Part shown: one piece after another, positions 17,148 to 26,788 of the stretch
Layout of the letters: every line of letters begins with the position of its first letter
Numbering within the stretch: position 1 is the stretch's first letter
Source of the DNA: an uncultured Aequorivita sp.
GTDB taxonomy: Bacteria > Bacteroidota > Bacteroidia > Flavobacteriales > Flavobacteriaceae
Direction: 5' to 3'
Length of the DNA: 64,000 nucleotides
Assembly (NCBI GenBank): GCA_937125455.1
Contig: CAKZLK010000059.1
Span: 115,221 to 179,220, forward strand
Program-made: the position numbers and the translations under genes
The notes under the pieces: model-generated
What the model was told of the DNA's origin: nothing
The model's input: the letters and a program-made list of their open reading frames with translations, nothing else
The model's database searches: none

Positions 17148-18014
17148 ATGAAAAAGCTCCTTTTCCTATTTATCATCACAACATCCTATTTCACTTTCGC
17201 CCAAGAAAATACTGAAATCTATGTTTTCGACATTGGTCCAGCTTACGAAGGATTGGAATTACTAAACATGCAAAACATATCAAACAATGAAGGTTATGAC
17301 AATCAGCCTTCTTTCATTTCAAACGAAACAGTAGTTTTTGCAGGCAATAATGATGGGCAAACAGATATTTCAGAATATAACTTGACTTCAAAACTTCAAA
17401 AATGGGTCAATCATAAAACTGAAGGTGGTGAATATTCTCCACAAAAATTCCCTTCAACTAATGATGTCGCAGCGGTTCGGCTCGACAAAGATGGTTTACA
17501 GCGTTTATACCGTTATAATTCAGAAACAGGAAAATCTTCAGAATTAATTAAAGGTTTGCAAGTTGCTTACTTTGCCTTTTACAACGATAATAAAATGCTC
17601 GCTACAGTTTTAGGTGGAGATAAAATGGATTTGGCAATGATAGATTTACAAACAAAAACGGCCGATACACTGTTTTACAATGCTGGGCGTTCCCTTCAAA
17701 AAGTCCCAAAAACTAGTTCGATGAGTTATTCTTTGGTTAATGAGGAAGGAAATCTAGACCTCTATCTGCTTGACATGAATTCCTATGAAAGCTTCTTTAT
17801 ATGCGAATTACCCATCGGTATTCAGGATTATGTTTGGATCAATGACACCCAAATACTTATTGGTAGCGGTGATAAATTGTATATGTACGACACCCTTGGT
17901 GAAACAGAATGGAACCGGGTTGCTTCATTGGAAGGATATGCAATAAAAAACATCAACCGAATGGCCATAAGTCCTGATGGAAAAAAATTAGCTGTTGTAG
18001 CTGAGCCTAAATAA
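17148..18014 (+). CDS. Exported TolB-like beta-propeller protein
   Basis: 288 residues. It has a signal peptide (MKKLLFLFIITTSYFTFAQ) followed by WD40-like PD40 repeats, visible as DNQPSFISNETVVFAGNNDG, SMSYSLVNEEGNLDLYLLD and MAISPDGKKLAVVAEP. These form a partial or small propeller, probably in the periplasm. No catalytic residues are seen, so a binding or scaffold role is likely. It is followed by an M28 peptidase gene after 76 bp on the same strand. Confidence 0.8.
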   Translation: MKKLLFLFIITTSYFTFAQENTEIYVFDIGPAYEGLELLNMQNISNNEGYDNQPSFISNETVVFAGNNDGQTDISEYNLTSKLQKWVNHKTEGGEYSPQKFPSTNDVAAVRLDKDGLQRLYRYNSETGKSSELIKGLQVAYFAFYNDNKMLATVLGGDKMDLAMIDLQTKTADTLFYNAGRSLQKVPKTSSMSYSLVNEEGNLDLYLLDMNSYESFFICELPIGIQDYVWINDTQILIGSGDKLYMYDTLGETEWNRVASLEGYAIKNINRMAISPDGKKLAVVAEPK

Positions 18015-18090
18015 TTTCTTATTTATAAAACTTAAAAAGTTTACACACGTTCTTCCTTCTTTTGATTATTTTTAGGAAAACTTTTTTTGA

Positions 18091-19422
18091 ATGAAATTAT
18101 TTACTCTTTCAGCTGCATTGTTTACGTTATCTTTTTGTTTTGCCCAAACCAATCAAAAAATCTACGATATTATCGATGCCGTTTCTCCTAAAAGAATTGA
18201 GGCGGATATTACCACTCTTGCCAATTTTGGAACTCGGAACACTTTTAGTGATACCATAAGTAACACGCGCGGAATTGGTGCGGCCCGACGATGGGTCAAA
18301 AACGAATTTGAAAATATTTCCCAAAATTGTAGCAACTGCTTACATGTTTTTTACCAAAAAGATTTGGTAAAAGCTGAAGGTAAGGATCGTGTTCCAACAG
18401 ATACTTGGGTTGTGAATGTTGCAGCGATTCAAAAAGGCACAAAATACCCAAACCGATACATCATTATGAGCGGCGATATAGATTCGCGGAACAGTGATGG
18501 CAGTGATTTCACCAAAGATGCACCCGGTGCAAATGATAATGCCAGTGGCCTTGCCGGGACCATTGAAGCAGCTCGAGTCCTCTCAAAATATAAATTTGAA
18601 AATAGTATAATTTATCTAGGATTGAGTGGCGAAGAACAAGGCCTTTTCGGAGGAAAAGGTTTTGCGGAATACGCAAAAAAGAACGGCTGGGAGATTATTG
18701 GAGTTTTAAACAATGATATGATTGGCAATATAAAAGGCGTGGACGGTGTAATCAACAATCGTGATTTTAGGATTTTTAGTGAGCCTGTTCCTCCAACCGA
18801 AACAGAGCGCGAACGGCAAATGCGACGCTTTTATGGCGGTGAAGTTGATGGTATTTCCCGCCAACTCGCTCGATACGTTTTTAAGACCACACAGACTTAT
18901 ATGCCAGAAATGAACCCGATGATGGTTTATAGGTTAGACCGTTTTGGGCGCGGTGGGCATCACCGCCCCTTCAACGATTTAGGCTGGGCCGGAATTAGAA
19001 TAATGGAAGCACACGAAGATTACAACCACCAACATCAAGATTTAAGAACAGAAAATGGCATTGAATATGGTGATAAATTGGAATTTGTAAACTTTGATTA
19101 TGCTTCAAAATTAACCGCTGTAAACGCAATAAATTTAGCGAGCATTGCCTCCGCCCCACCCGAACCAAATAATGTTGCCATTGGTGGTATTGTGGAAGCT
19201 TCGGCAAAATTGAAATGGGACAAAGTTGACGGTGCATTGGGCTATAAAATATATTGGCGGGACACTACCTCGCCCACTTGGGACCACAGTCGCTATGTTG
19301 GTGATGTTTCAGAATTTACTTTGGAGGGAATAGTGATAGACAATTCATTTTTTGGGGTAGCGTCAGTAGGAAAAGATGGCTTTGAAAGTGTGGTTGTTTT
19401 TCCGAATTCGGTGTTTAGATAA
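18091..19422 (+). CDS. Exported M28-family zinc peptidase with C-terminal FnIII-like domain
   Basis: 443 residues with a signal peptide (MKLFTLSAALFTLSFCFAQ). The M28 core shows the metal-ligand and catalytic signatures SGDIDSRN, GANDNASGLAG (bridging Asp), LGLSGEEQGLFG (catalytic and ligand Glu) and LNNDMIGN (ligand Asp). A late His is in IMEAHEDYNHQHQD. It would act as an aminopeptidase in the periplasm or outside the cell. The last 80 or so residues (from about 360, WDKVDGALGYKIYWRD) resemble a fibronectin type III fold. It is followed 11 bp later by an M1-type peptidase, suggesting joint peptide degradation. Confidence 0.9.
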   Translation: MKLFTLSAALFTLSFCFAQTNQKIYDIIDAVSPKRIEADITTLANFGTRNTFSDTISNTRGIGAARRWVKNEFENISQNCSNCLHVFYQKDLVKAEGKDRVPTDTWVVNVAAIQKGTKYPNRYIIMSGDIDSRNSDGSDFTKDAPGANDNASGLAGTIEAARVLSKYKFENSIIYLGLSGEEQGLFGGKGFAEYAKKNGWEIIGVLNNDMIGNIKGVDGVINNRDFRIFSEPVPPTETERERQMRRFYGGEVDGISRQLARYVFKTTQTYMPEMNPMMVYRLDRFGRGGHHRPFNDLGWAGIRIMEAHEDYNHQHQDLRTENGIEYGDKLEFVNFDYASKLTAVNAINLASIASAPPEPNNVAIGGIVEASAKLKWDKVDGALGYKIYWRDTTSPTWDHSRYVGDVSEFTLEGIVIDNSFFGVASVGKDGFESVVVFPNSVFR

Positions 19423-19433
19423 AAATATAATTT

Positions 19434-21062
19434 ATGAAAAAAAAAATATGTATTGCCGTTTTATTGCTTCTTAATATTTCTGCTTTTTCCCAAGAATTTA
19501 CCCGTGCAGATACCCTTCGCGGTAGCATAACTCCACAAAGGGCTTGGTTTGATGTAACGTATTACGATTTGAAAGTTACGGTAAATCCTACCGAAAAAAC
19601 TATTAATGGAAGCAACATCATTTCGTATAAAGTTCTGGAGCCAAATGAAGTAATGCAGATAGATTTGCAAGCACCGATGAAGATTGATAAAATTATTCAA
19701 GATGGAAATGAAATTTCTTTCACTTCCGAAGGGAACGCACATTTTTTAAAACTACAGAAGAAGCAACAAAAAGGGAATAATGAAAAAATAACAATCTATT
19801 TCTCTGGAAAACCAATTGTAGCCAAACGTCCGCCTTGGGACGGTGGTTTCACGTGGACCAAAGACAGCAATGGCAAGGATTTTATAGCTACTTCCAATGA
19901 AGGCATTGGATCTAGTGTTTGGTGGCCATTAAAAGACCATCCTTCAGATGAGCCTGATAATGGCATCACAATATCGGTGACAGCTCCAAAAGATTTGATG
20001 GACGTGAGCAACGGAAGGTTGAAAGAAGTAATTGAAAATGAAAATACAAAAACCTGGGTGTGGCAAGTTGTAAACCCCATAAATGCTTACGGTGTAGACA
20101 TAAATATTGGCGATTATGTGTATTGGGGCGAAAAGTACAAAGGCGAAAAAGGAATATTGGACATGGATTATTATGTGCTACGTGAAAATGAAACAAAAGC
20201 AAAAGAACAATTCAAACAAGCACCGATGATGATGAAAGCATTTGAACATTGGTTTGGCCCCTACCCTTTTTATGAAGATGGTTACAAACTTATTGAAGCA
20301 CCTTATTTGGGAATGGAACACCAAAGCAGTGTTACTTATGGCAATAAATTTGAAAACGGTTATTTGGGTCGCGATCTTTCAGCAACTGGTTGGGGAATGA
20401 AGTTTGATTTTATAATTATTCACGAAAGTGGCCACGAGTGGTTTGCGAACAGTATCACGAATAAAGATGTAGCAGATATGTGGGTTCACGAAGGGTTTAC
20501 CAATTATTCTGAAAATTTATATGTAGATTATTACTTCGGAAAAAAGGCTTCTTCAGAATATGTTATCGGTACCCGAAAAAAGATTTTGAACGATCGGCCA
20601 ATTATTGGAAAGTATAATGTAGATAATTCTGGAAGTAGTGATATGTATTACAAAGGCGGAAATATGCTTCATATGATTCGTCAACTTATTGAAGATGATG
20701 AAAAATGGCGACAGATTCTTCGTGGTTTGAATAAAGAATTCTATCACCAAACCGTTACTACCAAACAGGTTGAAGATTTCATCAGTGAAAAAAGCGGAAT
20801 AGATCTTACCGAATTCTTTAATCAATACTTACGAACCACTATGGTTCCAAAAGTGGAGTATTCATTTAATAAAAACCTATTAAAATATCGATATACTGAT
20901 ATTGTAAAAAACTTTGCTATGCCAATAATTGCTATAATTAACGACAAAGAAGAATGGATTCAACCCACTTCGGAATGGCAGCAAAAAGAATTTCCTTCAA
21001 CCATTGAAACAATAGAAATCAAAAAGGATTTTTACGTGAATTCTGAAGAAGTAAAAAAATGA
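19434..21062 (+). CDS. Exported M1-family metallopeptidase
   Basis: 542 residues with a signal peptide (MKKKICIAVLLLLNISAFSQ). The zinc-binding HEXXH motif is HESGH at residues 330-334, with the third ligand Glu353 in VHEGFTNYSE. A likely catalytic Tyr is in MYYKGGNML. The substrate-recognition motif reads YLGMEHQSS instead of the textbook GAMEN, as in a Bacteroidota subgroup. It probably cleaves N-terminal residues from peptides in the periplasm. Its last codons overlap the next gene by 4 bp (ATGA), indicating translational coupling. Confidence 0.92.
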   Translation: MKKKICIAVLLLLNISAFSQEFTRADTLRGSITPQRAWFDVTYYDLKVTVNPTEKTINGSNIISYKVLEPNEVMQIDLQAPMKIDKIIQDGNEISFTSEGNAHFLKLQKKQQKGNNEKITIYFSGKPIVAKRPPWDGGFTWTKDSNGKDFIATSNEGIGSSVWWPLKDHPSDEPDNGITISVTAPKDLMDVSNGRLKEVIENENTKTWVWQVVNPINAYGVDINIGDYVYWGEKYKGEKGILDMDYYVLRENETKAKEQFKQAPMMMKAFEHWFGPYPFYEDGYKLIEAPYLGMEHQSSVTYGNKFENGYLGRDLSATGWGMKFDFIIIHESGHEWFANSITNKDVADMWVHEGFTNYSENLYVDYYFGKKASSEYVIGTRKKILNDRPIIGKYNVDNSGSSDMYYKGGNMLHMIRQLIEDDEKWRQILRGLNKEFYHQTVTTKQVEDFISEKSGIDLTEFFNQYLRTTMVPKVEYSFNKNLLKYRYTDIVKNFAMPIIAIINDKEEWIQPTSEWQQKEFPSTIETIEIKKDFYVNSEEVKK

Positions 21063-21631
21063 AACCCAAGCCAATACTTTACTTTAAAGATGATAATGAA
21101 TGGCGTAATTGGTTGCATGACAACCACGATTCACATACCCAAGGCGTTTTTTTAATCTTTTTTAAAGTTGAAATGGAAATTCCTTCGATGCGCTGGGAAG
21201 AAGCAGTTAAAATAGCCCTTTGTTACGGTTGGATAGACAGTACGGTAAAAAGCCTTGGCGATGGAAAACGGCAGCAATACTTTTGCCCTCGAAATCCAAA
21301 AAGTGTATGGAGTGCACTCAATAAATCTTACTTAAAAGAATTGGAAAAAGAAGGCCTACTTCATAAAAATGGAAAAAAAGTAATTGCCGAAGCAAAGAAA
21401 AATGGTAGTTGGACTGCTTTAGACGATGTTGAAAATTTAATAGTTCCAGATGATCTTCAACAAGCATTTAATAAGAATGAACAGGCTTTTTCAAATTTTA
21501 AAAATTTTAGCCGCAGTTATAGAAAAAGCTATCTTTATTGGCTGAACCACGCCAAAAGGGAAGAAACCCGCAATAAACGGATTTCAGAAATTATTTCGCT
21601 CTGCGAAAACAATATGAAATCAAGAAATTAA
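21059..21631 (+). CDS. YdeI/OmpD-associated family protein
   Basis: 190 residues without signal peptide. The N-terminal motif WEEAVKIALCYGWIDSTVKSLG and QQYFCPRNPKSVWSALNK is the conserved core of the YdeI family, sometimes annotated as bacteriocin-protection. The C-terminal helix contains the family segment FSRSYRKSYLYWLNHAKREETRNKRI. The biochemical function is unknown. It is cytoplasmic by sequence, which contrasts with its exported neighbours, though the ATGA overlap couples its translation to the M1 peptidase. Confidence 0.85.
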   Translation: MKPKPILYFKDDNEWRNWLHDNHDSHTQGVFLIFFKVEMEIPSMRWEEAVKIALCYGWIDSTVKSLGDGKRQQYFCPRNPKSVWSALNKSYLKELEKEGLLHKNGKKVIAEAKKNGSWTALDDVENLIVPDDLQQAFNKNEQAFSNFKNFSRSYRKSYLYWLNHAKREETRNKRISEIISLCENNMKSRN

Positions 21632-21649
21632 CCACCAAACATACCAATT

Positions 21650-24600
21650 ATGAAAACTTTTCAACTTTTAATATGCCTCTTAATCTCAACAACTTTTTAT
21701 GCCCAAAAAAAAGACAAAAAGGACAAAGAAAAAGAAGAACCAAAATGGGAAGTAGCCAATCCTGGTAAAGATTTCAATTACAAAACACATTCCTTCACTA
21801 CGAATGAAGGTACTTGGATGAATCTAGATGTAAGTCCCGATGGGCAAACAATTGTCTTTGATATGCTTGGTGATATTTATACTATGCCTATTTCGGGCGG
21901 AACAGCAAAAGCAATTAGAAAAGGTATTCCTTTTGAAATCCAGCCCAGATTCAGCCCAGACGGTAATAAAATTTCCTTTACTAGCGATGCGGGTGGTGGT
22001 GACAATATTTGGGTGATGAATGTAGATGGTGCGGATGCAAAGCAAGTTACCAAAGAAGACTTTAGACTGTTGAACAATGCTGTTTGGAGTGCAGATGGCA
22101 ATTATTTGATTGCACGAAAGCATTTTTCCTCAGAAAGAAGTTTGGGGGCTGGCGAAATGTGGGAGTATCATAAATCTGGTGGATCGGGTCTGCAAATCAC
22201 TAAACGCAAAAATGATCAACAAGACGTAAACGAACCATTTGCTTCACCTGATGGGAAATATCTATATTACAGTGAGGATATGTACCCAGGTGGTTATTTT
22301 CAATACAACAAAGACCCCAACGATCAAATCTATGTTATAAAAAGATATGAGTTTGCAACCGGAAAAACCGAAACGATAACAGGCGGTCCCGGCGGCGCAG
22401 CAAGACCCACCGTATCTCGTGATGGAAAAAAATTGGCATTTGTAAAAAGGGTTCGTACAAAAAGTGTGCTTTTTATTCAAGATTTGGAAACTGGTGAGGA
22501 ATGGCCTATTTACGATAAACTAAACAAAGACCAACAGGAGGCCTGGGCTCTTTTTGGCGTTTATCCGAATTTTAGTTGGATGCCCAACAACAGCGAAATC
22601 GTTTTTTGGAGTGGTGGAAAAATCAATAAGATTGATGTCAAAACCTTAGCTGTAACCAACATTCCTTTTACAGCAAACGTAAATATTGATTTAGCGGAAA
22701 CTGTTCATTTCAATAATAAAATTGAAACCGAAACTTTTACTCCAAAAATGATTCGGCACACGATTACTTCACCTGACGGAAAATATATTGTTTTCAGTGC
22801 TTTGGGACATTTATACAAAAAAATGTTGCCTGATGGTAAACCACAACGATTGACCAACAGCAAAGATTTTGAGTTCGAACCCACATTTTCACCGAATGGT
22901 TCACAAATAGTGTACGTTACTTGGAACGATTTGGAAAAAGGCGCGATTTATAAAATTGCTACTAGCGTTGGAAATCCTGTGAAACTAACTTCAAAAAAGG
23001 GCATTTATAGAACACCCTCTTTCTCTCCTAATGGAACTCAGATTACCTATAAAAAAGAAAGTGGAAATACTGATCAAGGCTTCACTTTTACAAAAAATGA
23101 CGGAATTTATGTGATGAATGCCGATGGAAGCAATGAAGATTTTGTTGTTGATAAAGGCGAGTACCCTATGTTCAGCAAAGACGGAAAACGAATTTTTCTA
23201 CAAACCGGAGGAACCTATTTTGGGGATATTGAGAAAAAATTGATAAGTGTAAATCTTGACGGAAATGATGAAAAAACACATATATCTTCAAAATACGCCA
23301 ATAGATTAATCCCAAGTCCAGACAACGAATGGATTGCTTTTACCAATCTTCACAAACTGTTTGTGGCTCCCTTGGTTCTTAACGGTCAAACCATTGATTT
23401 GGATGACAAAACCAAAGCACTACCGGTTTCACAACTAGCCAAGGATGCTGGAATAAATATACATTGGTCGCCGAACAGTCAAAAAGTAATGTGGACATTG
23501 GGTGATGAATATTTCAGCAACGAATTAAAAAACAGATTTACCTTTTTAACTGGTTCCCCAGAAAAAGTGCCCGAAATGACATTAGTTGGAACAAAAATCG
23601 GTCTGCAAGCTCCCGTGGATAAACCTAATGGAAGGATCGCATTTACGAATGCACGCATCATTACTATGGAAAATGACAAGATTATTGAAAACGGAAGTAT
23701 CGTCATTAATGGTAATAAAATAGAAGCAATTGGAGAATCCGATAAGGTTTCTATTCCTTCGGGAACAAAGATATATTCTGCAGAAGGAAAAACAATCATG
23801 CCTGGAATGGTAGATGCGCATGCACACGTTGGTGCTTTCCGCTACGGACTGCCAACGCAACAATACTGGCCTTTTATGGCAAACTTGGCATATGGTGTAA
23901 CTACATCGCACGATCCCTCGGCAAATACTGAAACTGTTTTTACGCTTTCTGAACTTCAAAAAAGTGGTGAATTAGTTGGGCCGCGATTATTTTCAACTGG
24001 GTTCATTTTGTATGGAGCAGATGGTGATTTTAAAGCCGTTATAAATAATCTGGAAGATGCTAGGAGCAGTATTCGCCGTACAAAAGCTTTTGGTGCTAAA
24101 AGTGTGAAAAGCTATAACCAGCCACGCCGTGACCAGCGCCAACAAGTATTGCAAGCTGCTCGTGAAATGGGTATTAATGTAGTTCCCGAAGGAGGTTCCA
24201 CATTCTATCATAATTTAACAATGGTTATTGATGGTCATACTGGTGTGGAACATAATATTCCCGTAGCACCTGTCTATAAAGACGTTCTTGAATTGTGGAG
24301 CCATAGCGGTTCTGGCTACACTCCTACCCTTATTGTAAACTATGGCGGAATGAATGGAGAATTTTACTGGTATGAACGTGACAATGTTTGGGAAAACAAA
24401 AAACTCTTAACGTTCACACCTCGCAGTATTGTAGATAGCCGCTCCCGTCACAGAATGAAAACGCCACAGGAAGAATATAAGAATGGCCATATTTTGGTTT
24501 CTGAAACCGCAAAAAGTTTAAGTGACGCTGGAGTAAAAGTAAATATGGGAGCCCATGGCCAACTACAAGGTTTGGGTGCACATTGGGAAACTTGGATGTT

Positions 24601-24940
24601 ACAGCAGGGTGGAATGAGTAATTTGGAATCTCTAAAAGCAGCTACTATCAATTCTGCGGAATATATTGGAGCTGGAGAAGATATTGGATCATTAAAAGAA
24701 GGAAAACTTGCGGATTTAATCATAATGGATGAAAATCCATTGGAAAATATTGAGAACACAAACTCAATAAAAATGGTTATGGTCAATGGCCGATTGTATG
24801 ACACCGATACTATGAATGAAATAGGTAACAACCCAAAAGAGCGGCTTCCGTTTTTCTGGGAAATGGACAAATACAATCAAGCTTTTCCTTGGCACCAAGA
24901 AACACACGGATTTATGGACGGTGGTTGTAGCTGTCATTAA
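21650..24940 (+). CDS. Exported TolB-like propeller fused to an amidohydrolase
   Basis: 1096 residues. After a signal peptide (MKTFQLLICLLISTTFYAQ) come a Lys-rich segment and about 600 residues of PD40/TolB-like repeats (repeated SPDGKYI, SPNGSQI, SKDGKRI motifs). From about residue 660 an amidohydrolase of the imidazolonepropionase/dihydroorotase-like type follows. Its metal-binding motif is MPGMVDAHAHVGAF, further ligands are likely in PEGGSTFYHN and GVEHNIPV, and the closing motif is IGSLKEGKLADLIIMDENPL. It is a hydrolase of C-N bonds in the periplasm with unknown substrate. The end is Cys/His rich (HGFMDGGCSCH). The propeller may present substrate or partners. Confidence 0.9.
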   Translation: MKTFQLLICLLISTTFYAQKKDKKDKEKEEPKWEVANPGKDFNYKTHSFTTNEGTWMNLDVSPDGQTIVFDMLGDIYTMPISGGTAKAIRKGIPFEIQPRFSPDGNKISFTSDAGGGDNIWVMNVDGADAKQVTKEDFRLLNNAVWSADGNYLIARKHFSSERSLGAGEMWEYHKSGGSGLQITKRKNDQQDVNEPFASPDGKYLYYSEDMYPGGYFQYNKDPNDQIYVIKRYEFATGKTETITGGPGGAARPTVSRDGKKLAFVKRVRTKSVLFIQDLETGEEWPIYDKLNKDQQEAWALFGVYPNFSWMPNNSEIVFWSGGKINKIDVKTLAVTNIPFTANVNIDLAETVHFNNKIETETFTPKMIRHTITSPDGKYIVFSALGHLYKKMLPDGKPQRLTNSKDFEFEPTFSPNGSQIVYVTWNDLEKGAIYKIATSVGNPVKLTSKKGIYRTPSFSPNGTQITYKKESGNTDQGFTFTKNDGIYVMNADGSNEDFVVDKGEYPMFSKDGKRIFLQTGGTYFGDIEKKLISVNLDGNDEKTHISSKYANRLIPSPDNEWIAFTNLHKLFVAPLVLNGQTIDLDDKTKALPVSQLAKDAGINIHWSPNSQKVMWTLGDEYFSNELKNRFTFLTGSPEKVPEMTLVGTKIGLQAPVDKPNGRIAFTNARIITMENDKIIENGSIVINGNKIEAIGESDKVSIPSGTKIYSAEGKTIMPGMVDAHAHVGAFRYGLPTQQYWPFMANLAYGVTTSHDPSANTETVFTLSELQKSGELVGPRLFSTGFILYGADGDFKAVINNLEDARSSIRRTKAFGAKSVKSYNQPRRDQRQQVLQAAREMGINVVPEGGSTFYHNLTMVIDGHTGVEHNIPVAPVYKDVLELWSHSGSGYTPTLIVNYGGMNGEFYWYERDNVWENKKLLTFTPRSIVDSRSRHRMKTPQEEYKNGHILVSETAKSLSDAGVKVNMGAHGQLQGLGAHWETWMLQQGGMSNLESLKAATINSAEYIGAGEDIGSLKEGKLADLIIMDENPLENIENTNSIKMVMVNGRLYDTDTMNEIGNNPKERLPFFWEMDKYNQAFPWHQETHGFMDGGCSCH

Positions 24941-24957
24941 TAATAACCAATTAAAAA

Positions 24958-25266
24958 ATGTACCGAGCCTATTGGCAATTTTATAAAACTCTTTTCCCTT
25001 TTATCACTGCTTTTTCAATTTTAAGCGTATTAATTTTGGGATTGCTTTGGGGATTTGTTTTTTTCGCAACAATCGCTATTTTTTTCGGATTTATTGGGTT
25101 TCGAACATTTTATAATAATCAATTCTATTTCTATTATAATCTCGGACTAACAAAATGGAAGCTTTTGCGAGCTTCCTTTTTTATTAATATTTTAGTTGGT
25201 ATTCCCATTTTTTCAGTTTTACTTGTTTTCATTTTTTTTCTATTTGGCAACCTTCAAATTACATAG
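24958..25266 (+). CDS. Small membrane protein, putative partner of the following ABC ATPase
   Basis: 102 residues, very hydrophobic, with about three membrane helices (roughly residues 12-33, 35-50 and 75-98). The loop FYYYNLGLTKWKLLRASF resembles the coupling-helix-like segment of ABC-2 permeases. I recognise no family. It starts 17 bp after the amidohydrolase and its end overlaps the likely start of the ABC ATPase, so the two proteins probably work together. It is far shorter than a normal permease. Confidence 0.65.
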   Translation: MYRAYWQFYKTLFPFITAFSILSVLILGLLWGFVFFATIAIFFGFIGFRTFYNNQFYFYYNLGLTKWKLLRASFFINILVGIPIFSVLLVFIFFLFGNLQIT

Positions 25267-25903
25267 CGCCACCATAAACTTTGGAAAAAAAGATATCCTT
25301 AAAGAAATTTCATTCTCTTTGAAGACTACTGAGATACTCGGAATTTTTGGGCGTAATGGTTGTGGCAAATCTACTTTGCTCAAAATGATATTTGGAACAC
25401 AAACGAAAGGTGCAATAAAAATCTCCATTGATGAAATAGAATTTCATCCTTCAAGAAACGTTTCCATAAAGCGTATTGCTTACTTACCCCAACAGTCCTT
25501 TTTACCGAAAAACATAAAGGTTCGCGATGTTATTCCTATATATTTTTCAGAAGAAAAAAAACAAGATGCCATTTTTTATGACGCTTTGATTGCAAAACTT
25601 GCTACAAAAAAAATTGGCGAACTCTCTCTAGGACAACTTCGCTATTTGGAAGTTTTGCTAGTGGGAAATCTAGAGCACCCTTTTTTAATGCTCGATGAAC
25701 CATTTTCTATGATTGAACCTTTATATAAAGTTGAGATCAAAAAACTTTTAAGTAGATTACAGGCGGAAAAAGGAATAATAATCACCGATCATTATTACGA
25801 AGATGTTTTGGATGTAACTACTCAAAATCTATTAATCAAAGATGGTATTGCTAATAAAATTGAAAACAAGAAAGATTTACAAAAGCTAAATTATTTAGTG
25901 TAA
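25244..25903 (+). CDS. ABC transporter ATP-binding protein
   Basis: About 219 residues from a TTG start at 25244, which I prefer because the sequence upstream of ATFKLHSATINFG in this frame only mirrors the membrane gene. An ATG at 25196 is the alternative. Walker A is GRNGCGKST, the signature is LSLGQLRYLE, Walker B is FLMLDEPF, and the switch His is in IITDHYYED. All ATPase motifs are intact. The helical subdomain is short. It overlaps the 102-residue membrane gene, which is the only transmembrane partner visible. Substrate unknown. Confidence 0.85.
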   Translation: MATFKLHSATINFGKKDILKEISFSLKTTEILGIFGRNGCGKSTLLKMIFGTQTKGAIKISIDEIEFHPSRNVSIKRIAYLPQQSFLPKNIKVRDVIPIYFSEEKKQDAIFYDALIAKLATKKIGELSLGQLRYLEVLLVGNLEHPFLMLDEPFSMIEPLYKVEIKKLLSRLQAEKGIIITDHYYEDVLDVTTQNLLIKDGIANKIENKKDLQKLNYLV

Positions 25904-25913
25904 ATTCCAAAAA

Positions 25914-25941
25914 AAAGCCCCATTTCTGGGGCTTTTCTATT
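25914..25941. terminator. Bidirectional terminator between convergent genes
   Basis: AAAGCCCC pairs with GGGGCTTT (hairpin 25914-25936). An A run precedes it and a T run follows, so it can end transcripts from both the ABC gene and the fasciclin gene. Confidence 0.85.
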
Positions 25942-25958
25942 TATTGAAAATGGATAAA

Positions 25959-26591
25959 TTACATTTTCGGCATTAACACTTTATCAATAACGTGTACAAC
26001 ACCATTAGATGCGTCCATATCAGCACTTGTTACAGTAGCTGTATTTCCTTTAGCATCTTTTATCATCACTTTACCATTTTTTTCAGATAAAGTTAAAATT
26101 TCTCCATTCAATGTAGTTACATCAAGCTTGTTATTTGCTGCTTTGATTTTTGCTAGAACATCAGAAGCATTCATCTTTCCTTGAAGCACGTGATATTGAA
26201 GTAATTTTTGAAGTTGAGTTTTGTTCTCAGGCTTCATTAAATTATCCAAAGTTGCTTTTGGTACTTTACTGAAAGCTTCATTAGTTGGAGCGAAAACAGT
26301 ATAATCGCCTTCGCTTTTCAATGTTTGAGCCATGTCAGCAGCTTGAAGCGCGCTTACCAATGTGGAAAGGTCTGAATTGCCCATCGCTTTCGCAGCAATA
26401 GAATTTGCTTCCATTTCTGCCATTTTCATTTTGTTGTCCTCTTCAACTTTCATTAAAGAATCTTTTTCACGCTCCATGCGCATTTGTTCAGCTTGAGCTT
26501 GTGCTTCAGCTTCTTTCTTTTTTGTGTCTTCACAGCTTGCAAAAAGCATTGTTACCACCGCTAGAGACATTACTATTGTTTTTAGTTTCAT
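25959..26591 (-). CDS. Fasciclin-domain lipoprotein
   Basis: 210 residues. The lipobox MLFASC at residues 15-20 predicts a lipoprotein. A Glu/Lys/Met-rich, probably coiled-coil segment spans about 22-65. A FAS1 domain follows to the C-terminus, with the H1 motif DYTVFAPTNEAFSKVP, the LLQYHVLQG motif and the H2 motif NGVVHVIDKVLMP. FAS1 domains mediate adhesion or ligand binding; here probably at the periplasmic or outer-membrane surface. The minus-strand promoter box CAAAGGTA (reading TACCTTTG) lies 29 bp upstream. Confidence 0.9.
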   Translation of the reverse strand: MKLKTIVMSLAVVTMLFASCEDTKKKEAEAQAQAEQMRMEREKDSLMKVEEDNKMKMAEMEANSIAAKAMGNSDLSTLVSALQAADMAQTLKSEGDYTVFAPTNEAFSKVPKATLDNLMKPENKTQLQKLLQYHVLQGKMNASDVLAKIKAANNKLDVTTLNGEILTLSEKNGKVMIKDAKGNTATVTSADMDASNGVVHVIDKVLMPKM

Positions 26592-26619
26592 AATATTATA
26601 GTTGATTTAATGTTTGCAT

Positions 26620-26627
26620 CAAAGGTA
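26620..26627 (-). promoter_or_regulatory. -7 box of the fasciclin gene
   Basis: Read on the minus strand the site is TACCTTTG, an exact TAnnTTTG match, 29 bp before the ATG at 26591. No clear -33 TTG is seen. Confidence 0.5.
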
Positions 26628-26788
26628 TTCTTTGTCTTGTGAATTTTTTATTAATTGTAATTAATCTTTCGTTAAATCTTTAATAAATTATCGCCATTAG
26701 GGAGAAAATATTAAAATTTTGTAAATGTTAAATTTAGATTTGCTAAAAGTTGTATCTTTAAAAGAATAACTAATAAACTATTTCAAAA

